Shown here: positions 26,840-36,038 of the stretch, piece after piece
Layout: each line of letters starts with the position of its first letter
Numbering within the stretch: the stretch's first letter is position 1
Assembly (NCBI GenBank): GCA_910585725.1
Contig: CAJUFA010000018.1
Span: forward strand, 7,049 to 71,048
Source: an uncultured Dorea sp.
GTDB taxonomy: Bacteria; Bacillota; Clostridia; Lachnospirales; Lachnospiraceae
DNA: 64,000 bases
Reading direction: 5' to 3'
Position numbers and translations under genes: made by a program
The notes under the pieces: model-generated
Told to the model about the DNA's origin: nothing
The model's input: only the letters and a program-made list of their open reading frames with translations
Databases searched by the model: none

Positions 26840-27766
26840 CTATATAGTCTCGAAGCAGCTCTGCACGGCATCTTCATATCTGTCCAGCCTCTCCGCTTTC
26901 CTGATCTGCTTCAGCAATTTCTCACATCCCGGAAAGGACGTCCCCCAATAGCACCAGATCTCCTTCATCTTAAACAATACATTTTTATCTCCCATGTTAA
27001 CCCCTCTGTACTCTTCATATACCTTGTCATGGAACTTACGAAGCCGCTCTCTGTCCGCCGGTTCTTGTCCCCTGATATCGCCGAGAAGTTCCGGCTTCCC
27101 GATAATCCCTCTTCCGATCATACAAGCCTCTACCGAAGGAAACCTCTCCTCTATCGCCTGCGCATCCTCTTTTGAGCAAATATCCCCGTTATAACACAGG
27201 GGAATCCGGCTTTCCCTGACAGCCTCTTCAAATACATGAAGATTCGGTTTATTTTTATAAAAATCCGTCTGGACCCTGGGGTGAATAATCAACTCCTTAA
27301 CAGGATACTGATTATAGATCTTTAAAAGTCTCGAAAATTCTCCCGGATCTTCTTTTCCAATTCTGGTCTTGATTGATATCCTTACTTTCGCTTTCGAATA
27401 AATCTTGTCCAGAAAACGGTCAAGCCCTTCCGGATTCGCCAGGAACCCTGACCCCCTTCCCTTAGAAACCACTGTCTTAGACGGACAGCCCAGATTCAAA
27501 TTGATCTCCTCATATCCATAATATATAAGTTTCTCTGCCGTCTCAAGAAAATCCTCCGCCCGATTCGTAAGTATCTGAGGAACCAGCTCCATTCCCTCGT
27601 TATTCTCCGGCAGGATCTCCGCTAACTCCTTTTTGTTAAACCCTTTCTTGGTGTGCGGAGATAAAAAAGGTGTAAAATATTTATCCATAGGCAAAAAACA
27701 ATCATGATATGCCCTTCGATAGATCCGTGTAGTGATACCTTCTAACGGAGCCAGATAATATCTCAT
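26840..27766 (-). CDS. tRNA-dihydrouridine synthase family protein
   Basis: 308 residues, FMN-dependent TIM-barrel of the Dus family. Diagnostic segments: YLAPLEGITTRIYRRAYHD, LNLGCPSKTVVSKGRGSGFL with the catalytic Cys in GCPS, RISIKTRIG, LIIHPRVQTDFY and MIGRGIIGKPEL. Reduces uridine to dihydrouridine in tRNA D-loops. It is slightly shorter than DusB and resembles the DusC-like group common in Clostridia. AAAGGA lies about 12 bp before ATG 27766. It is transcribed in the same direction as the hydrogenase-like gene 120 bp upstream. Confidence 0.88.
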   Translation of the reverse strand: MRYYLAPLEGITTRIYRRAYHDCFLPMDKYFTPFLSPHTKKGFNKKELAEILPENNEGMELVPQILTNRAEDFLETAEKLIYYGYEEINLNLGCPSKTVVSKGRGSGFLANPEGLDRFLDKIYSKAKVRISIKTRIGKEDPGEFSRLLKIYNQYPVKELIIHPRVQTDFYKNKPNLHVFEEAVRESRIPLCYNGDICSKEDAQAIEERFPSVEACMIGRGIIGKPELLGDIRGQEPADRERLRKFHDKVYEEYRGVNMGDKNVLFKMKEIWCYWGTSFPGCEKLLKQIRKAERLDRYEDAVQSCFETI

Positions 27767-27886
27767 AGTCTATGATATCCTTTCGTTTTGTATCTGCTTT
27801 CTCCATCATAACACAGACTTGCTCTATCTGACCACTCTAATTTACTTTCCTACTATGCAGTTCTTACTATGAATTTCTTAATATTC

Positions 27887-29116
27887 TTATATGAAGTTCC
27901 GTGTAAGCAGATCGTCCCTCAGCAATTCTTCAACTGTATTAAGCCCCAGCTCTTCCAGCACCCTTCGTACATAAGGATTTTCAAGCGGCGTACGATATTT
28001 TGCACAATCCCCGTAAGCGTCTACGTTTTCTCTTCCTTCATCCGCACTAAGAATCGCCTTAGGGCCGCCGACACAGCCGCCGACACAGCCCATCCCCTCA
28101 AAGAAATTGGCGTCTGTTCTCCCTTCTTTAATCCTCGTGATCATCTCCATACACGCCTTTGGACCGTCCGCCTGCTCCGAACGAACATGAATACTTCGTT
28201 CGGGCCGCAGCTGTTCCACCATCTCTGAAACAGCCTGGCTTACTCCTCCGGTCCTTGCATAGAGTCTGCCTGCTTTAGACGCATGCTCCTTTTCAGCATC
28301 CTTTAGATCTTCAGGACGAATATCCGCCGCCTCAAAGATATCCTTGATCTCCTGAAACGTCAGCACATAATCCACAGCATCCGCAATATCCGCTTCTCTC
28401 GCTTCCTGCTTTTTTGCAAGGCAGGGACCCGCGAATACGGTAAGCGCATCCGGATGAATCCTTTTGATCATACGACCGCATGCGATCATAGGTGAGACGG
28501 CCCCCGGAACATGAGGCATCAATTCGCTGTATATCTTTCGGATCATGGCAATCCAAACCGGACAACAGCAGCTGGTTAACTGGTAGTCTTCCTGGCTATG
28601 CACATGCTCCTCAAATTCCAACGCCTCCTTAAGCGTCAGAATATCGGCAAATAATGCCACCTCCACCATACCGGTAAATCCCAGCGCCTTAAACGCAGTA
28701 CGCAGCTTCCCGGGCGTCACCGCCTCGCTGAATTGCCCAAGAAATGCCGGCGCCACCATCATATAGACCGGTCCCCTCGCCTCCCTTACTGCTTTCATAG
28801 CTGGAAGCACATCCTTGCCGGCAACCAGGCGTCCGCTCTGGCAGGCTTCTATACATGCTTCACATCCAACACAAAGCTCCGGGTTGATCTCAAGCTTCCC
28901 GTCATCCGTCCATTCGATCGCATCAAAGACACAACTATTCTGACAGGCTCTGTCATAAGCACATTGCTCACACTCTTCCACCTGCAGAACCGCCGCGTGT
29001 CTCCCTGGATGAAGCAGACAGTCCAGATGATATGGGTTGTATTCTTCCGAAAAAGACTCGTCTCCATTTATATTCTTCTTCAAAAGCTCCCGATATAATT
29101 CATCAAATGTCTTCAT
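27887..29116 (-). CDS. [FeFe]-hydrogenase-like protein with two 4Fe-4S clusters
   Basis: 409 residues. Two ferredoxin-like cluster motifs occupy the N-terminus (CEQCAYDRACQNSC, CVGCEACIEAC). The hydrogenase catalytic fold follows, with the three H-cluster motifs recognisable: L1 TSCCCPVW (C183-C185), L2 PCLAKKQEA (C232) and L3 GCVGGCVGG (C344, C348). All four H-cluster cysteine positions can be filled, but L1 has a Cys where Ser is usual and L2 lacks the preceding Met. It resembles the shorter monomeric or sensory groups rather than the main fermentative enzyme. Its ribosome binding site sits in the end of a preceding 50-codon gene. No maturase genes are nearby. Confidence 0.82.
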   Translation of the reverse strand: MKTFDELYRELLKKNINGDESFSEEYNPYHLDCLLHPGRHAAVLQVEECEQCAYDRACQNSCVFDAIEWTDDGKLEINPELCVGCEACIEACQSGRLVAGKDVLPAMKAVREARGPVYMMVAPAFLGQFSEAVTPGKLRTAFKALGFTGMVEVALFADILTLKEALEFEEHVHSQEDYQLTSCCCPVWIAMIRKIYSELMPHVPGAVSPMIACGRMIKRIHPDALTVFAGPCLAKKQEAREADIADAVDYVLTFQEIKDIFEAADIRPEDLKDAEKEHASKAGRLYARTGGVSQAVSEMVEQLRPERSIHVRSEQADGPKACMEMITRIKEGRTDANFFEGMGCVGGCVGGPKAILSADEGRENVDAYGDCAKYRTPLENPYVRRVLEELGLNTVEELLRDDLLTRNFI

Positions 29117-29125
29117 ATATTTCTG

Positions 29126-29278
29126 TTACTCCTGATTCTCTGTCTTGACTGATATATCCGTAAGCTTCACAATATTAGTCTGTTCACAGTTTCTTTTTCC
29201 TTTATCCTTCTGCTGTTCCGCCTTTTTTTTAGCAGCGTACAGATTCCCCGGCAACAGATCCAGCTTTAATTCCTTCAT
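29126..29278 (-). CDS. 50-residue protein preceding the hydrogenase-like gene
   Basis: A short reading frame, MKELKLDLLPGNLYAAKKKA to a final KTENQE, with GAAAGGAG 6 bp before ATG 29278. It is basic in the middle (KKKAEQQKDKGKRN) and has one Cys. It ends 9 bp before the hydrogenase-like start, and its last codons contain that gene's AGGAG site, so the two are probably translationally coupled. I do not recognise the family. It may be a small accessory subunit or a leader peptide. Confidence 0.6.
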   Translation of the reverse strand: MKELKLDLLPGNLYAAKKKAEQQKDKGKRNCEQTNIVKLTDISVKTENQE

Positions 29279-29360
29279 ATATAAGCTCCTTTCGGCAACG
29301 CAATATTGTATTAAATAGTATGCACGTCCACGCCGTAAATATTCACTCTATACGAAAAAG

Positions 29361-29398
29361 CCCCCGCTCGGTAAGATCAATCTTACCAAACGGGGTTT
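29361..29398 (-). terminator. Terminator after the cohesin-like gene
   Basis: Reverse-strand CCCCGTTTGGTAAGA-ttga-TCTTACCGAGCGGGG stem followed by a T run, 9 bp past the stop of the gene at 29407. Confidence 0.85.
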
Positions 29399-29406
29399 GA
29401 TTTAAA

Positions 29407-30408
29407 TCAACGGTGAATTCCTATACGCCGTACCAGCACGGCCATACACAACACCATCACTGCAATATACAGAAATGCCCGATCCGTATCTCCGGTCTTG
29501 ACACTCTTTATTATGGTTCCATTCTGCTTCCGGTTCTGAGTATTCACATCTTTCCCTGTATCAGAAATATTATTTTCCGAATCCCGGCTGCTCTCAAAGA
29601 GCGCCAGCGCATTCTCCAGGTTGATAAGCGCCGTCTTTAATTCTTCCAACGACGCATTGGGATCGCTCAGAACCCTCTTCGCCTCATCAATGGCTCTTTG
29701 CAGATCCTCTGTCCGATTCTCTGCCGGAATCATCTCTGCCCGCTCTACAAGCTCCTGAAGCTTAGCCCTGATAGCGTCTATCTCCTCCGTTCCGCTCGAA
29801 CTGCCGCCCGACGGCTGACCCGGACCCGGTTCCGGCTCCGGAATTGGTTTGGGATCCGGAACCGGATCTGGCTCCGGCTCTTCCGGATTACTGCCGGCTC
29901 CGTTCAGATCCTGCTCTGTGATCAGAACTGTATTTCTTCCTCGAACCACCCTAAGCTCACTTTTCTCAATATTAATCCCAAAGGATACCGGAGTTCCGTC
30001 CGCTCGTTTCATATATACCGTTCCTATATCAAGAACATCTCCGGCTCCGCTTTCACCTGCCGCAAACAAAGGCTCCGTCCCTGCAATATAGATATTCAGG
30101 ATCTCGCCCTGATTGAAACGATATGTTTGTACCTTTGTATTTGCTTTAATCCATTCTGTAAAATCAACACCCGGCTGAATTTCATCTGCATTCGCCGTCA
30201 CATCTTCCAATTCTATGGCAAGGCTGACCGAAACCGTAGTGATCCTTTCCTGATTTGCATTCGGAAGGATCAACTTCACAGAAGCCTTCCCCTCCTCATT
30301 CTCGGTCACATTAACCGCCGATTTTGCAGCAGACGCCTTAAGCGGCGGCGCTGCGATAAAAGCAAACACTGCCATAATTATACTCATACTTAATATATAT
30401 TTCTTCAT
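29407..30408 (-). CDS. Surface-anchored protein with cohesin-like and FIVAR-like domains
   Basis: 333 residues. Signal peptide 1-27. Residues about 32-170 form a beta-rich domain (TVSVSLAIELEDVTANAD, GDVLDIGTVYMKRADGTPVSF) with the pattern of cohesin/CBM-like sandwiches. A Pro-Glu-Asp linker (about 176-205) and a Gly-Ser stretch lead to a helical FIVAR-type module (about 210-270, AIDEAKRVLSDPNASLEELK). The C-terminus has VKTGD, a hydrophobic helix and RRIGIHR, a sorting-signal or membrane-anchor layout common in Lachnospiraceae. It is 18 bp downstream of the dockerin-bearing M60 peptidase, which it may hold on the cell surface. The cohesin call is by pattern and context. Confidence 0.6.
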   Translation of the reverse strand: MKKYILSMSIIMAVFAFIAAPPLKASAAKSAVNVTENEEGKASVKLILPNANQERITTVSVSLAIELEDVTANADEIQPGVDFTEWIKANTKVQTYRFNQGEILNIYIAGTEPLFAAGESGAGDVLDIGTVYMKRADGTPVSFGINIEKSELRVVRGRNTVLITEQDLNGAGSNPEEPEPDPVPDPKPIPEPEPGPGQPSGGSSSGTEEIDAIRAKLQELVERAEMIPAENRTEDLQRAIDEAKRVLSDPNASLEELKTALINLENALALFESSRDSENNISDTGKDVNTQNRKQNGTIIKSVKTGDTDRAFLYIAVMVLCMAVLVRRIGIHR

Positions 30409-30426
30409 GTTCTATTCCCCTTATCA

Positions 30427-33400
30427 CTATTGTCCTTCGCCGCTTAGCTGTATATCCGGAAGCGTTTCCGGCATCGGTACAAATACCGTATCGCTGACCA
30501 ACCTCTGACCTTCCAAAGTCTTGGCGTCGTCCACACGATACAACTCCGCCCGCACCTGCTTAAGACTTGCAAGATCCGCCTGTTCCGGTTTGAGCCAGTA
30601 GAACCATGTCCCCCTGTAAGTATCTTCGATCGGCCCAGTCTCTGACACAGTTGAAAATACAACCTGCTCTGCATTCAAAGAATCATCCGGGCCTTTACCG
30701 CCCACGATATTACCGTCTTGATCATAAAGCAGCACCACATTATAAGCCGAATTGCCTTTGTAGCTTCCGGCGAATACAATGGAACCTGCCGGAATCACAT
30801 CCGTATCCTCCGGTCCGTACTGGAATGCCTCACTCAGTCTTCCGATCGCCGTAGCCCCTTCTTCGGTACTTCTGAATTCCACATCGTCTCCAGTTACACC
30901 GAGTACATCCAGCTCAGATATGGCAACTTCACATCCACTCTGATTCCTGATAGAAAGCTTCATCGCCGTAGTCCTGTACAGCGCTATATTCTGAGTACCT
31001 TCCTTCGCAAAATATACTGTTCTGTTATCTGGCGTCTCAAAAGAACCCTTCGCCGCTTCTTTCCACGTGCCGTCCGTATCATTTTTTACAGATATACTAT
31101 AGTCTTTAATCGGATCGCCGCCGTTCACCGTATACTCGAATCCGGCAACTGTAAGCGGTTGGTTGAATTCTATCAAGATCTCAGCATTAACGCCTGCAGT
31201 ACCGGTATATTTGGTATCGCTCTTATTGTCAACCGCTTTCATAATCGCCGCCTCTTCCACCGGACCGCATGGATCGTCATCATCTCCTTTTCCTGCTTCC
31301 GCCACGTTAGTAGGAGTCATATCGTCGGTGCTGACCGTCCAGTGTGTCTTGTCTACTTCACCTTGATGCTTGATCTTAAGCGGCGGCAGCGTCTTCACTG
31401 CAGAACGATTCAGATACTTGTCAATCACCGTAATCTCATAAGTTACAACTCGATTATTCATTGTCGTAATTGTATCCGTAAACTTATCTCCGACGGAAAA
31501 TCCTACAACTTCTTTCTCCACATCTCCGTTGGAAGTCGTACAACGTACGATCTCATATCCCTGAACATCCTCTGCGTTGATATTCTTGGAACTTAAAGTG
31601 ATATCTACCTGATTTGCGGCGTCAGCATTGATCACAGCTTTCGTATCGTCGCCAACCGCATCCACCGCTCCTTCTGTTCCAAGCGAACTGGTTCCTCCTC
31701 CTAACCGATATACACGGGAATCATCATCTACATAATAGATTGCCCTCGTTTCCTCTGAAAATTGGTTCGCATAGTTTTTTGTATCCTCATTTGGAGTCAT
31801 TCCCCATCGGCCGAAGAAATCAAGAATGTTCTTTTCCGCCGCTCCGCAGGCCAGACGCATAATATCCTGTTCCCGATCTCCTGACAACGCAAGAGCTACG
31901 CCTCCCGGCGCCGGAGCCTTCGCCGGAGTCCTCGCATAGGTATCTACTCTCGCAAAAAACAGGCTGTTAATCTGCTCTGTATAATCCGGATATGTCTTGT
32001 AGTTGAATCCATTGTCATAAGCCAGATGCAGCTGCCAATACATACCAAGCTGTGTAAATACGTTTGAAGCCGGACCTTTCGTGCCGGATGTTACTTTCTT
32101 AAATACATTATCATACTGGAAACGCACGGAATCATTCCGATCCATCGCCTGTGCAAGCACCGCATAATAATTGTTTGTGATCTCCGCGACGGCATAAGTT
32201 CCCTGATTGATGCAGTGCCCGATCTCGTGGGCAATCCCCCATCCAAAATACTTGCCGCTCTCATATCTTCCTGATGCGTCGGACTGTACCGGAACACCTT
32301 CAAGCATTCCCAAAGCCGAACCCCACTCGATACCGATGTGATTGCCCGACGCGTACATGAACGCTCCGTCAAACATCCTCTGATAACGGATATTCAAATG
32401 GTTCGCAGGGATACGATCTTTCACATCAGACGCGTTGTTATTCAAACCCTTATGCTGATAGAATAATCCCATCATACTTTCCATGGCGTCCATGGAGGTC
32501 ACAAGCTTCTGTGCTCTGGCCTCCGCACTTCCGCTTCCGCTCCCCGCCAGAATCTGCTGTGCCGGAAGTGAAAGCATCATGGTATTCAGCATAATATCGG
32601 ACGCGCCAAGGATACAGTTCTCTGCTTTATACTCGTACTGCACCGCTTTGTTCGAAGAATTCAGATGTACCTCGTTATGCTTTGCCTGGATATCACCCAC
32701 ATACGCATCCAGCTTCATGATATATTCCTGTGCCCTGGCAAGCCGCTCAGCCCCGTCTTCAACCTGATACAGATCTAACCTTGGAACCTCCACTCCTCCG
32801 TTTACACGCACCGCATAACGGTCGTTGACCTCGCTGCCCGTATATTGGACATACAACGCGCCTCCCGACTCCTCAGCGGTCGACCACAGTTTCGGAACCG
32901 TGATATCATTTCTTCCAACCTTAAGTACCCCGACTACCGTAAACATATATTTGGATTCCGAATGATATTGCGTGCTGACCAGCTGCAGATTAGTAGTCTC
33001 ACCGGTCTTCTTCGTGTTATGTCCGACATAGACTGTGATCTCCTCTCCCGCTGCCGCCGTAACCCCCAAAGGCTGCCACGCATTTAAACCGCCGAAACCG
33101 CGTCCCACATCCCCGGTCATAATTGTATTATAAATACTTACAGACTCTGTAAGTTTCCTGGAATTCAGGATATCTTCCGCGGTCTTAAGTTCACGTTCAA
33201 GGTATTCCTTATCCGGATGATATTCTCCGCTTATCGGGTCCGGAGTATTGATCCGCTTCCTTAACGCGTCCACAGACGCCTGATTCACATCGCTTCTAAG
33301 CACAGTATGAAGATCATCCTCGTAGAGCGCCATAATGCCTCTCTCTATCGAATCATAATGATAGAAATACACCTCCGATACCGAGATTGAACCTGACGCA

Positions 33401-35817
33401 ACGGAGCGGGCAAGCCCAAACTGAAGTTTCTTAGCTTTGATCGGTTCCGGAAGCTTAATCAAATAGTAAGGTCTATTCTCCGAATCTACCTTCCTTTGAA
33501 TCGACATTTGAGCCGGCAGCATATGAGCATCGCCGTTTTCATCCCAATATCTCACCTGTACATAACCATACTGAGGCCTCTGCGGCGTCACTTCCTGCAA
33601 TGCGATCCGATCAAGCTCATACGCCTGGTCAAACTCATAGATCAGACCAGACTTAAGACTATTATATCCGCCGCAGTCCCATGTTGCAAATGCATAATGA
33701 GAAGACGGATTATTATCCACCGTTCCCCATATCGTACCGGCCTCTGTGTCAAGCGGGCTGTCAACCATATTTCCCTGCGCGGACACTGCACTGATAATAT
33801 GCCCGCTCACCTGCCCTGCTTCCGCCACATTGATTAACTTATACTTTGGCATCTTCGCCGGATTCTGATCCGTAGTTTCCGCCTTAGATATCAGCGACGG
33901 CTTACTTTCTCCCAGATCGTTCACGCCTGTCACATAGATCTCGTAACTCGTCCGGTCCTTAAGCTCCGATATCGTATAACTGCTAGAAGATATTCCTTCC
34001 GTCTTCGTATACTCCTTCGTCCCTTCTTCTCTATAATACACGTGATAAAAATCCGTATCCTCCATCTTCTTCCAGGATACGTCTATCGCGCGGTATCTTC
34101 CCTCTGCCCTCACATTATCCGGGGCGCTCGGCGCCTTATCTGCCTTTGGGATCACCACAATCGACTCGCTGTATCCGCTTCTCCATGCACCGTTCACCGA
34201 CCGTACACGCACTTTATATTCCTTGCCGTTGACAAGTTTTCCCTGCCCGAAGGAGCTGACGCCCAGGTAATTCCCCTTCGTAGCAATTACTTCCTGTTCC
34301 CCGTCCTCATTTTCAATCTGGACTTCATAACCTGTAATATTCACACATGGATTCCAGGTCAGGGCAAACGTCTTATTTCCCACCTGCGCCGCAAGTCCCT
34401 CCGGAACACTGCGCTGAGGCTCCGGAATCCGGTTCGCCATATCTCCTACAAATTCCACTTTGGCAATCTCTGCAAGTTTATTATTCTTCTTCATGCCAGT
34501 GATCTTGATCGTGACTTTCTTCACCGCAACCTGACCGCCCAAGTCAATTATAATCTTGCCAAAACCGTCCGATTTTACAGTCACCTGCTCCTGTGTAAGC
34601 AAAGCCTCAATTCCCTCCGGCAAAACAGACGCTTTATACGTGTGATCAGTCTCTGCTGGTTTCCCATCCTCGCCAATCGTTTTTTCCGTATAGGTAATTT
34701 CAACCACAGCCGTATCGATAGGATTATCCTCCTTCGCATCGATAATGATGCCGCCTGTCGGAAAGCGATCATTCTGTGAGATCTCAAATTCCATTGTCAC
34801 CGGAGTATTCGCAGAGATTTCTGTTCCATCCTTTCGTGTCAAAATAACTGATCCCTCACCTCTGAATAAATCGCCGAGGGAACCTTCTACAATCGTCTCA
34901 TCACCAGACTTCTGAGTAATCACCGACGCCGGCACATGCTGCTCTACCAAAGACAACGTCTGGCTTTCTTTATATCCATGGGCAAAATAATCCAAGTCCG
35001 TAAGGTCAAATTTACCGTCTCTGTTGAAATCTGCCCGTTCATTCTCCTGTGTAACCTTCTCTTCTGCATCGATCAAATCAATAAGTCTGACCTCGTCTTC
35101 TTCCGTAACGGCTTTGTCGCCGTTCACATCTCCGATCAGAAGCGCCCCTGGATGCTTCCCCTCCGTACCGTAATCGTATCCGCCAAGGAATCCGGTTGCA
35201 AGGTTCACCTTATATGCCCAGCCTTCGACCTGGATCTGCTGTCTGTAGCTTGCAAATCCGGGCGCCGTTACCTGCAGTTCATAGATACCTTCTGCCAGAT
35301 TATCGAAGGTAACGCCATCCTGGACTTCCCTTATTCCTTCTGAGGGCAATGTAATCTTTTTATTCTTAGTTGCATATCCCTGTCCGCTCAATGTAAGATC
35401 AAATACCACCGGCTTATCCCACACAAACGTCTGAGCGATATACACGTCTATCTGCCCTTCATTCATATCAGCTTTTTCTGATCCGCGGCTTTCATCGGTA
35501 AGGTTGATTTCCTCCCCCTCTGTTAACGCCTCGCCGTCCAAAAGCTGATCGTCCGTCGAGGGATTTCCTATAACTTCCCGCTCTTCCTCGACCGGCTGTT
35601 TTTCCGTATCCTGCTGATCATCGGCGTCTGGTATTTTCGTCTGAATCTGATCCGCCGCCGAATCACCCGTCGGATCAGCATCTTGCACCTGATCCGCATC
35701 TTGCACCTGATCCGCATCTTGCACCTGATTCGCAGGATCCAAATCTGCCGCATAGATATTCATGCCCGACGTGAAAACCAATACTGCCGCCAAAAGATAT
35801 GAAACAATCCTCTTCAT
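30427..35817 (-). CDS. Giant secreted M60-family (mucin-type) metallopeptidase with dockerin
   Basis: 1796 residues. Signal peptide 1-24. A VQDADQ triple repeat and an acidic linker follow. An Ig-like domain (about 112-215) leads into a type I dockerin (about 226-288) with two calcium loops, DVNGDKAVTEED (from D230) and DFNRDGKFDLTD. Next come a discoidin-like region, two fibronectin type III domains (about 475-665) and an F5/8-type C domain (about 670-830). The M60 gluzincin core has HEIGH at 1197-1201. Another F5/8-like domain ends the protein (about 1560-1700). M60 proteins cleave O-glycosylated mucins. A promoter (35922-35950) precedes it. It probably forms an operon with the cohesin-like gene. 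Confidence 0.9.
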   Translation of the reverse strand: MKRIVSYLLAAVLVFTSGMNIYAADLDPANQVQDADQVQDADQVQDADPTGDSAADQIQTKIPDADDQQDTEKQPVEEEREVIGNPSTDDQLLDGEALTEGEEINLTDESRGSEKADMNEGQIDVYIAQTFVWDKPVVFDLTLSGQGYATKNKKITLPSEGIREVQDGVTFDNLAEGIYELQVTAPGFASYRQQIQVEGWAYKVNLATGFLGGYDYGTEGKHPGALLIGDVNGDKAVTEEDEVRLIDLIDAEEKVTQENERADFNRDGKFDLTDLDYFAHGYKESQTLSLVEQHVPASVITQKSGDETIVEGSLGDLFRGEGSVILTRKDGTEISANTPVTMEFEISQNDRFPTGGIIIDAKEDNPIDTAVVEITYTEKTIGEDGKPAETDHTYKASVLPEGIEALLTQEQVTVKSDGFGKIIIDLGGQVAVKKVTIKITGMKKNNKLAEIAKVEFVGDMANRIPEPQRSVPEGLAAQVGNKTFALTWNPCVNITGYEVQIENEDGEQEVIATKGNYLGVSSFGQGKLVNGKEYKVRVRSVNGAWRSGYSESIVVIPKADKAPSAPDNVRAEGRYRAIDVSWKKMEDTDFYHVYYREEGTKEYTKTEGISSSSYTISELKDRTSYEIYVTGVNDLGESKPSLISKAETTDQNPAKMPKYKLINVAEAGQVSGHIISAVSAQGNMVDSPLDTEAGTIWGTVDNNPSSHYAFATWDCGGYNSLKSGLIYEFDQAYELDRIALQEVTPQRPQYGYVQVRYWDENGDAHMLPAQMSIQRKVDSENRPYYLIKLPEPIKAKKLQFGLARSVASGSISVSEVYFYHYDSIERGIMALYEDDLHTVLRSDVNQASVDALRKRINTPDPISGEYHPDKEYLERELKTAEDILNSRKLTESVSIYNTIMTGDVGRGFGGLNAWQPLGVTAAAGEEITVYVGHNTKKTGETTNLQLVSTQYHSESKYMFTVVGVLKVGRNDITVPKLWSTAEESGGALYVQYTGSEVNDRYAVRVNGGVEVPRLDLYQVEDGAERLARAQEYIMKLDAYVGDIQAKHNEVHLNSSNKAVQYEYKAENCILGASDIMLNTMMLSLPAQQILAGSGSGSAEARAQKLVTSMDAMESMMGLFYQHKGLNNNASDVKDRIPANHLNIRYQRMFDGAFMYASGNHIGIEWGSALGMLEGVPVQSDASGRYESGKYFGWGIAHEIGHCINQGTYAVAEITNNYYAVLAQAMDRNDSVRFQYDNVFKKVTSGTKGPASNVFTQLGMYWQLHLAYDNGFNYKTYPDYTEQINSLFFARVDTYARTPAKAPAPGGVALALSGDREQDIMRLACGAAEKNILDFFGRWGMTPNEDTKNYANQFSEETRAIYYVDDDSRVYRLGGGTSSLGTEGAVDAVGDDTKAVINADAANQVDITLSSKNINAEDVQGYEIVRCTTSNGDVEKEVVGFSVGDKFTDTITTMNNRVVTYEITVIDKYLNRSAVKTLPPLKIKHQGEVDKTHWTVSTDDMTPTNVAEAGKGDDDDPCGPVEEAAIMKAVDNKSDTKYTGTAGVNAEILIEFNQPLTVAGFEYTVNGGDPIKDYSISVKNDTDGTWKEAAKGSFETPDNRTVYFAKEGTQNIALYRTTAMKLSIRNQSGCEVAISELDVLGVTGDDVEFRSTEEGATAIGRLSEAFQYGPEDTDVIPAGSIVFAGSYKGNSAYNVVLLYDQDGNIVGGKGPDDSLNAEQVVFSTVSETGPIEDTYRGTWFYWLKPEQADLASLKQVRAELYRVDDAKTLEGQRLVSDTVFVPMPETLPDIQLSGEGQ
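35678..35731 (-). repeat. Three 18-bp coding repeats in the M60 gene
   Basis: Three in-frame copies of GCATCTTGCACCTGATCC (plus-strand sense, last copy with one change) encode VQDADQ repeats right after the signal peptide. Copy number could vary by slippage without a frameshift. Confidence 0.85.
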
Positions 35818-35921
35818 ATTCTTTCCCCCACTTTCTTATACACCCCTTTATCGTTTTCCCAGACTGACAGCAGTAGAATATCTCTCTGCTGATCCTATAA
35901 TATTGTTCTGGTTTTCCCTCA

Positions 35922-35950
35922 AATATATCATATTCCTCCCTTGTCCTCAA
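35922..35950 (-). promoter_or_regulatory. Promoter of the M60-cohesin operon
   Basis: Reverse-strand TTGAGG, 17 bp, TATATT, about 105 bp upstream of the M60 start. Confidence 0.55.
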
Positions 35951-35982
35951 CATTATTTTTTTATCATTTTCCCAACATTTTA

Positions 35983-36025
35983 CGCCCCCAGCAAACAAGA
36001 AATCTCTTCCTGTATGCTGAGGGCG
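35983..36025 (-). terminator. Hairpin after the histidine kinase gene
   Basis: CGCCCCCAGCA and TGCTGAGGGCG pair (11 bp, one mismatch) 14 bp past the kinase stop. There is no good T run, so termination is uncertain. Confidence 0.4.
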
Positions 36026-36038
36026 CTGTTTAAACACT

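Noticed and set aside
30718..31596. Plus-strand open frame of 292 codons inside the M60 gene
   Set aside because: Antisense shadow of the peptidase; composition is unlike a real protein and there is no start signal.
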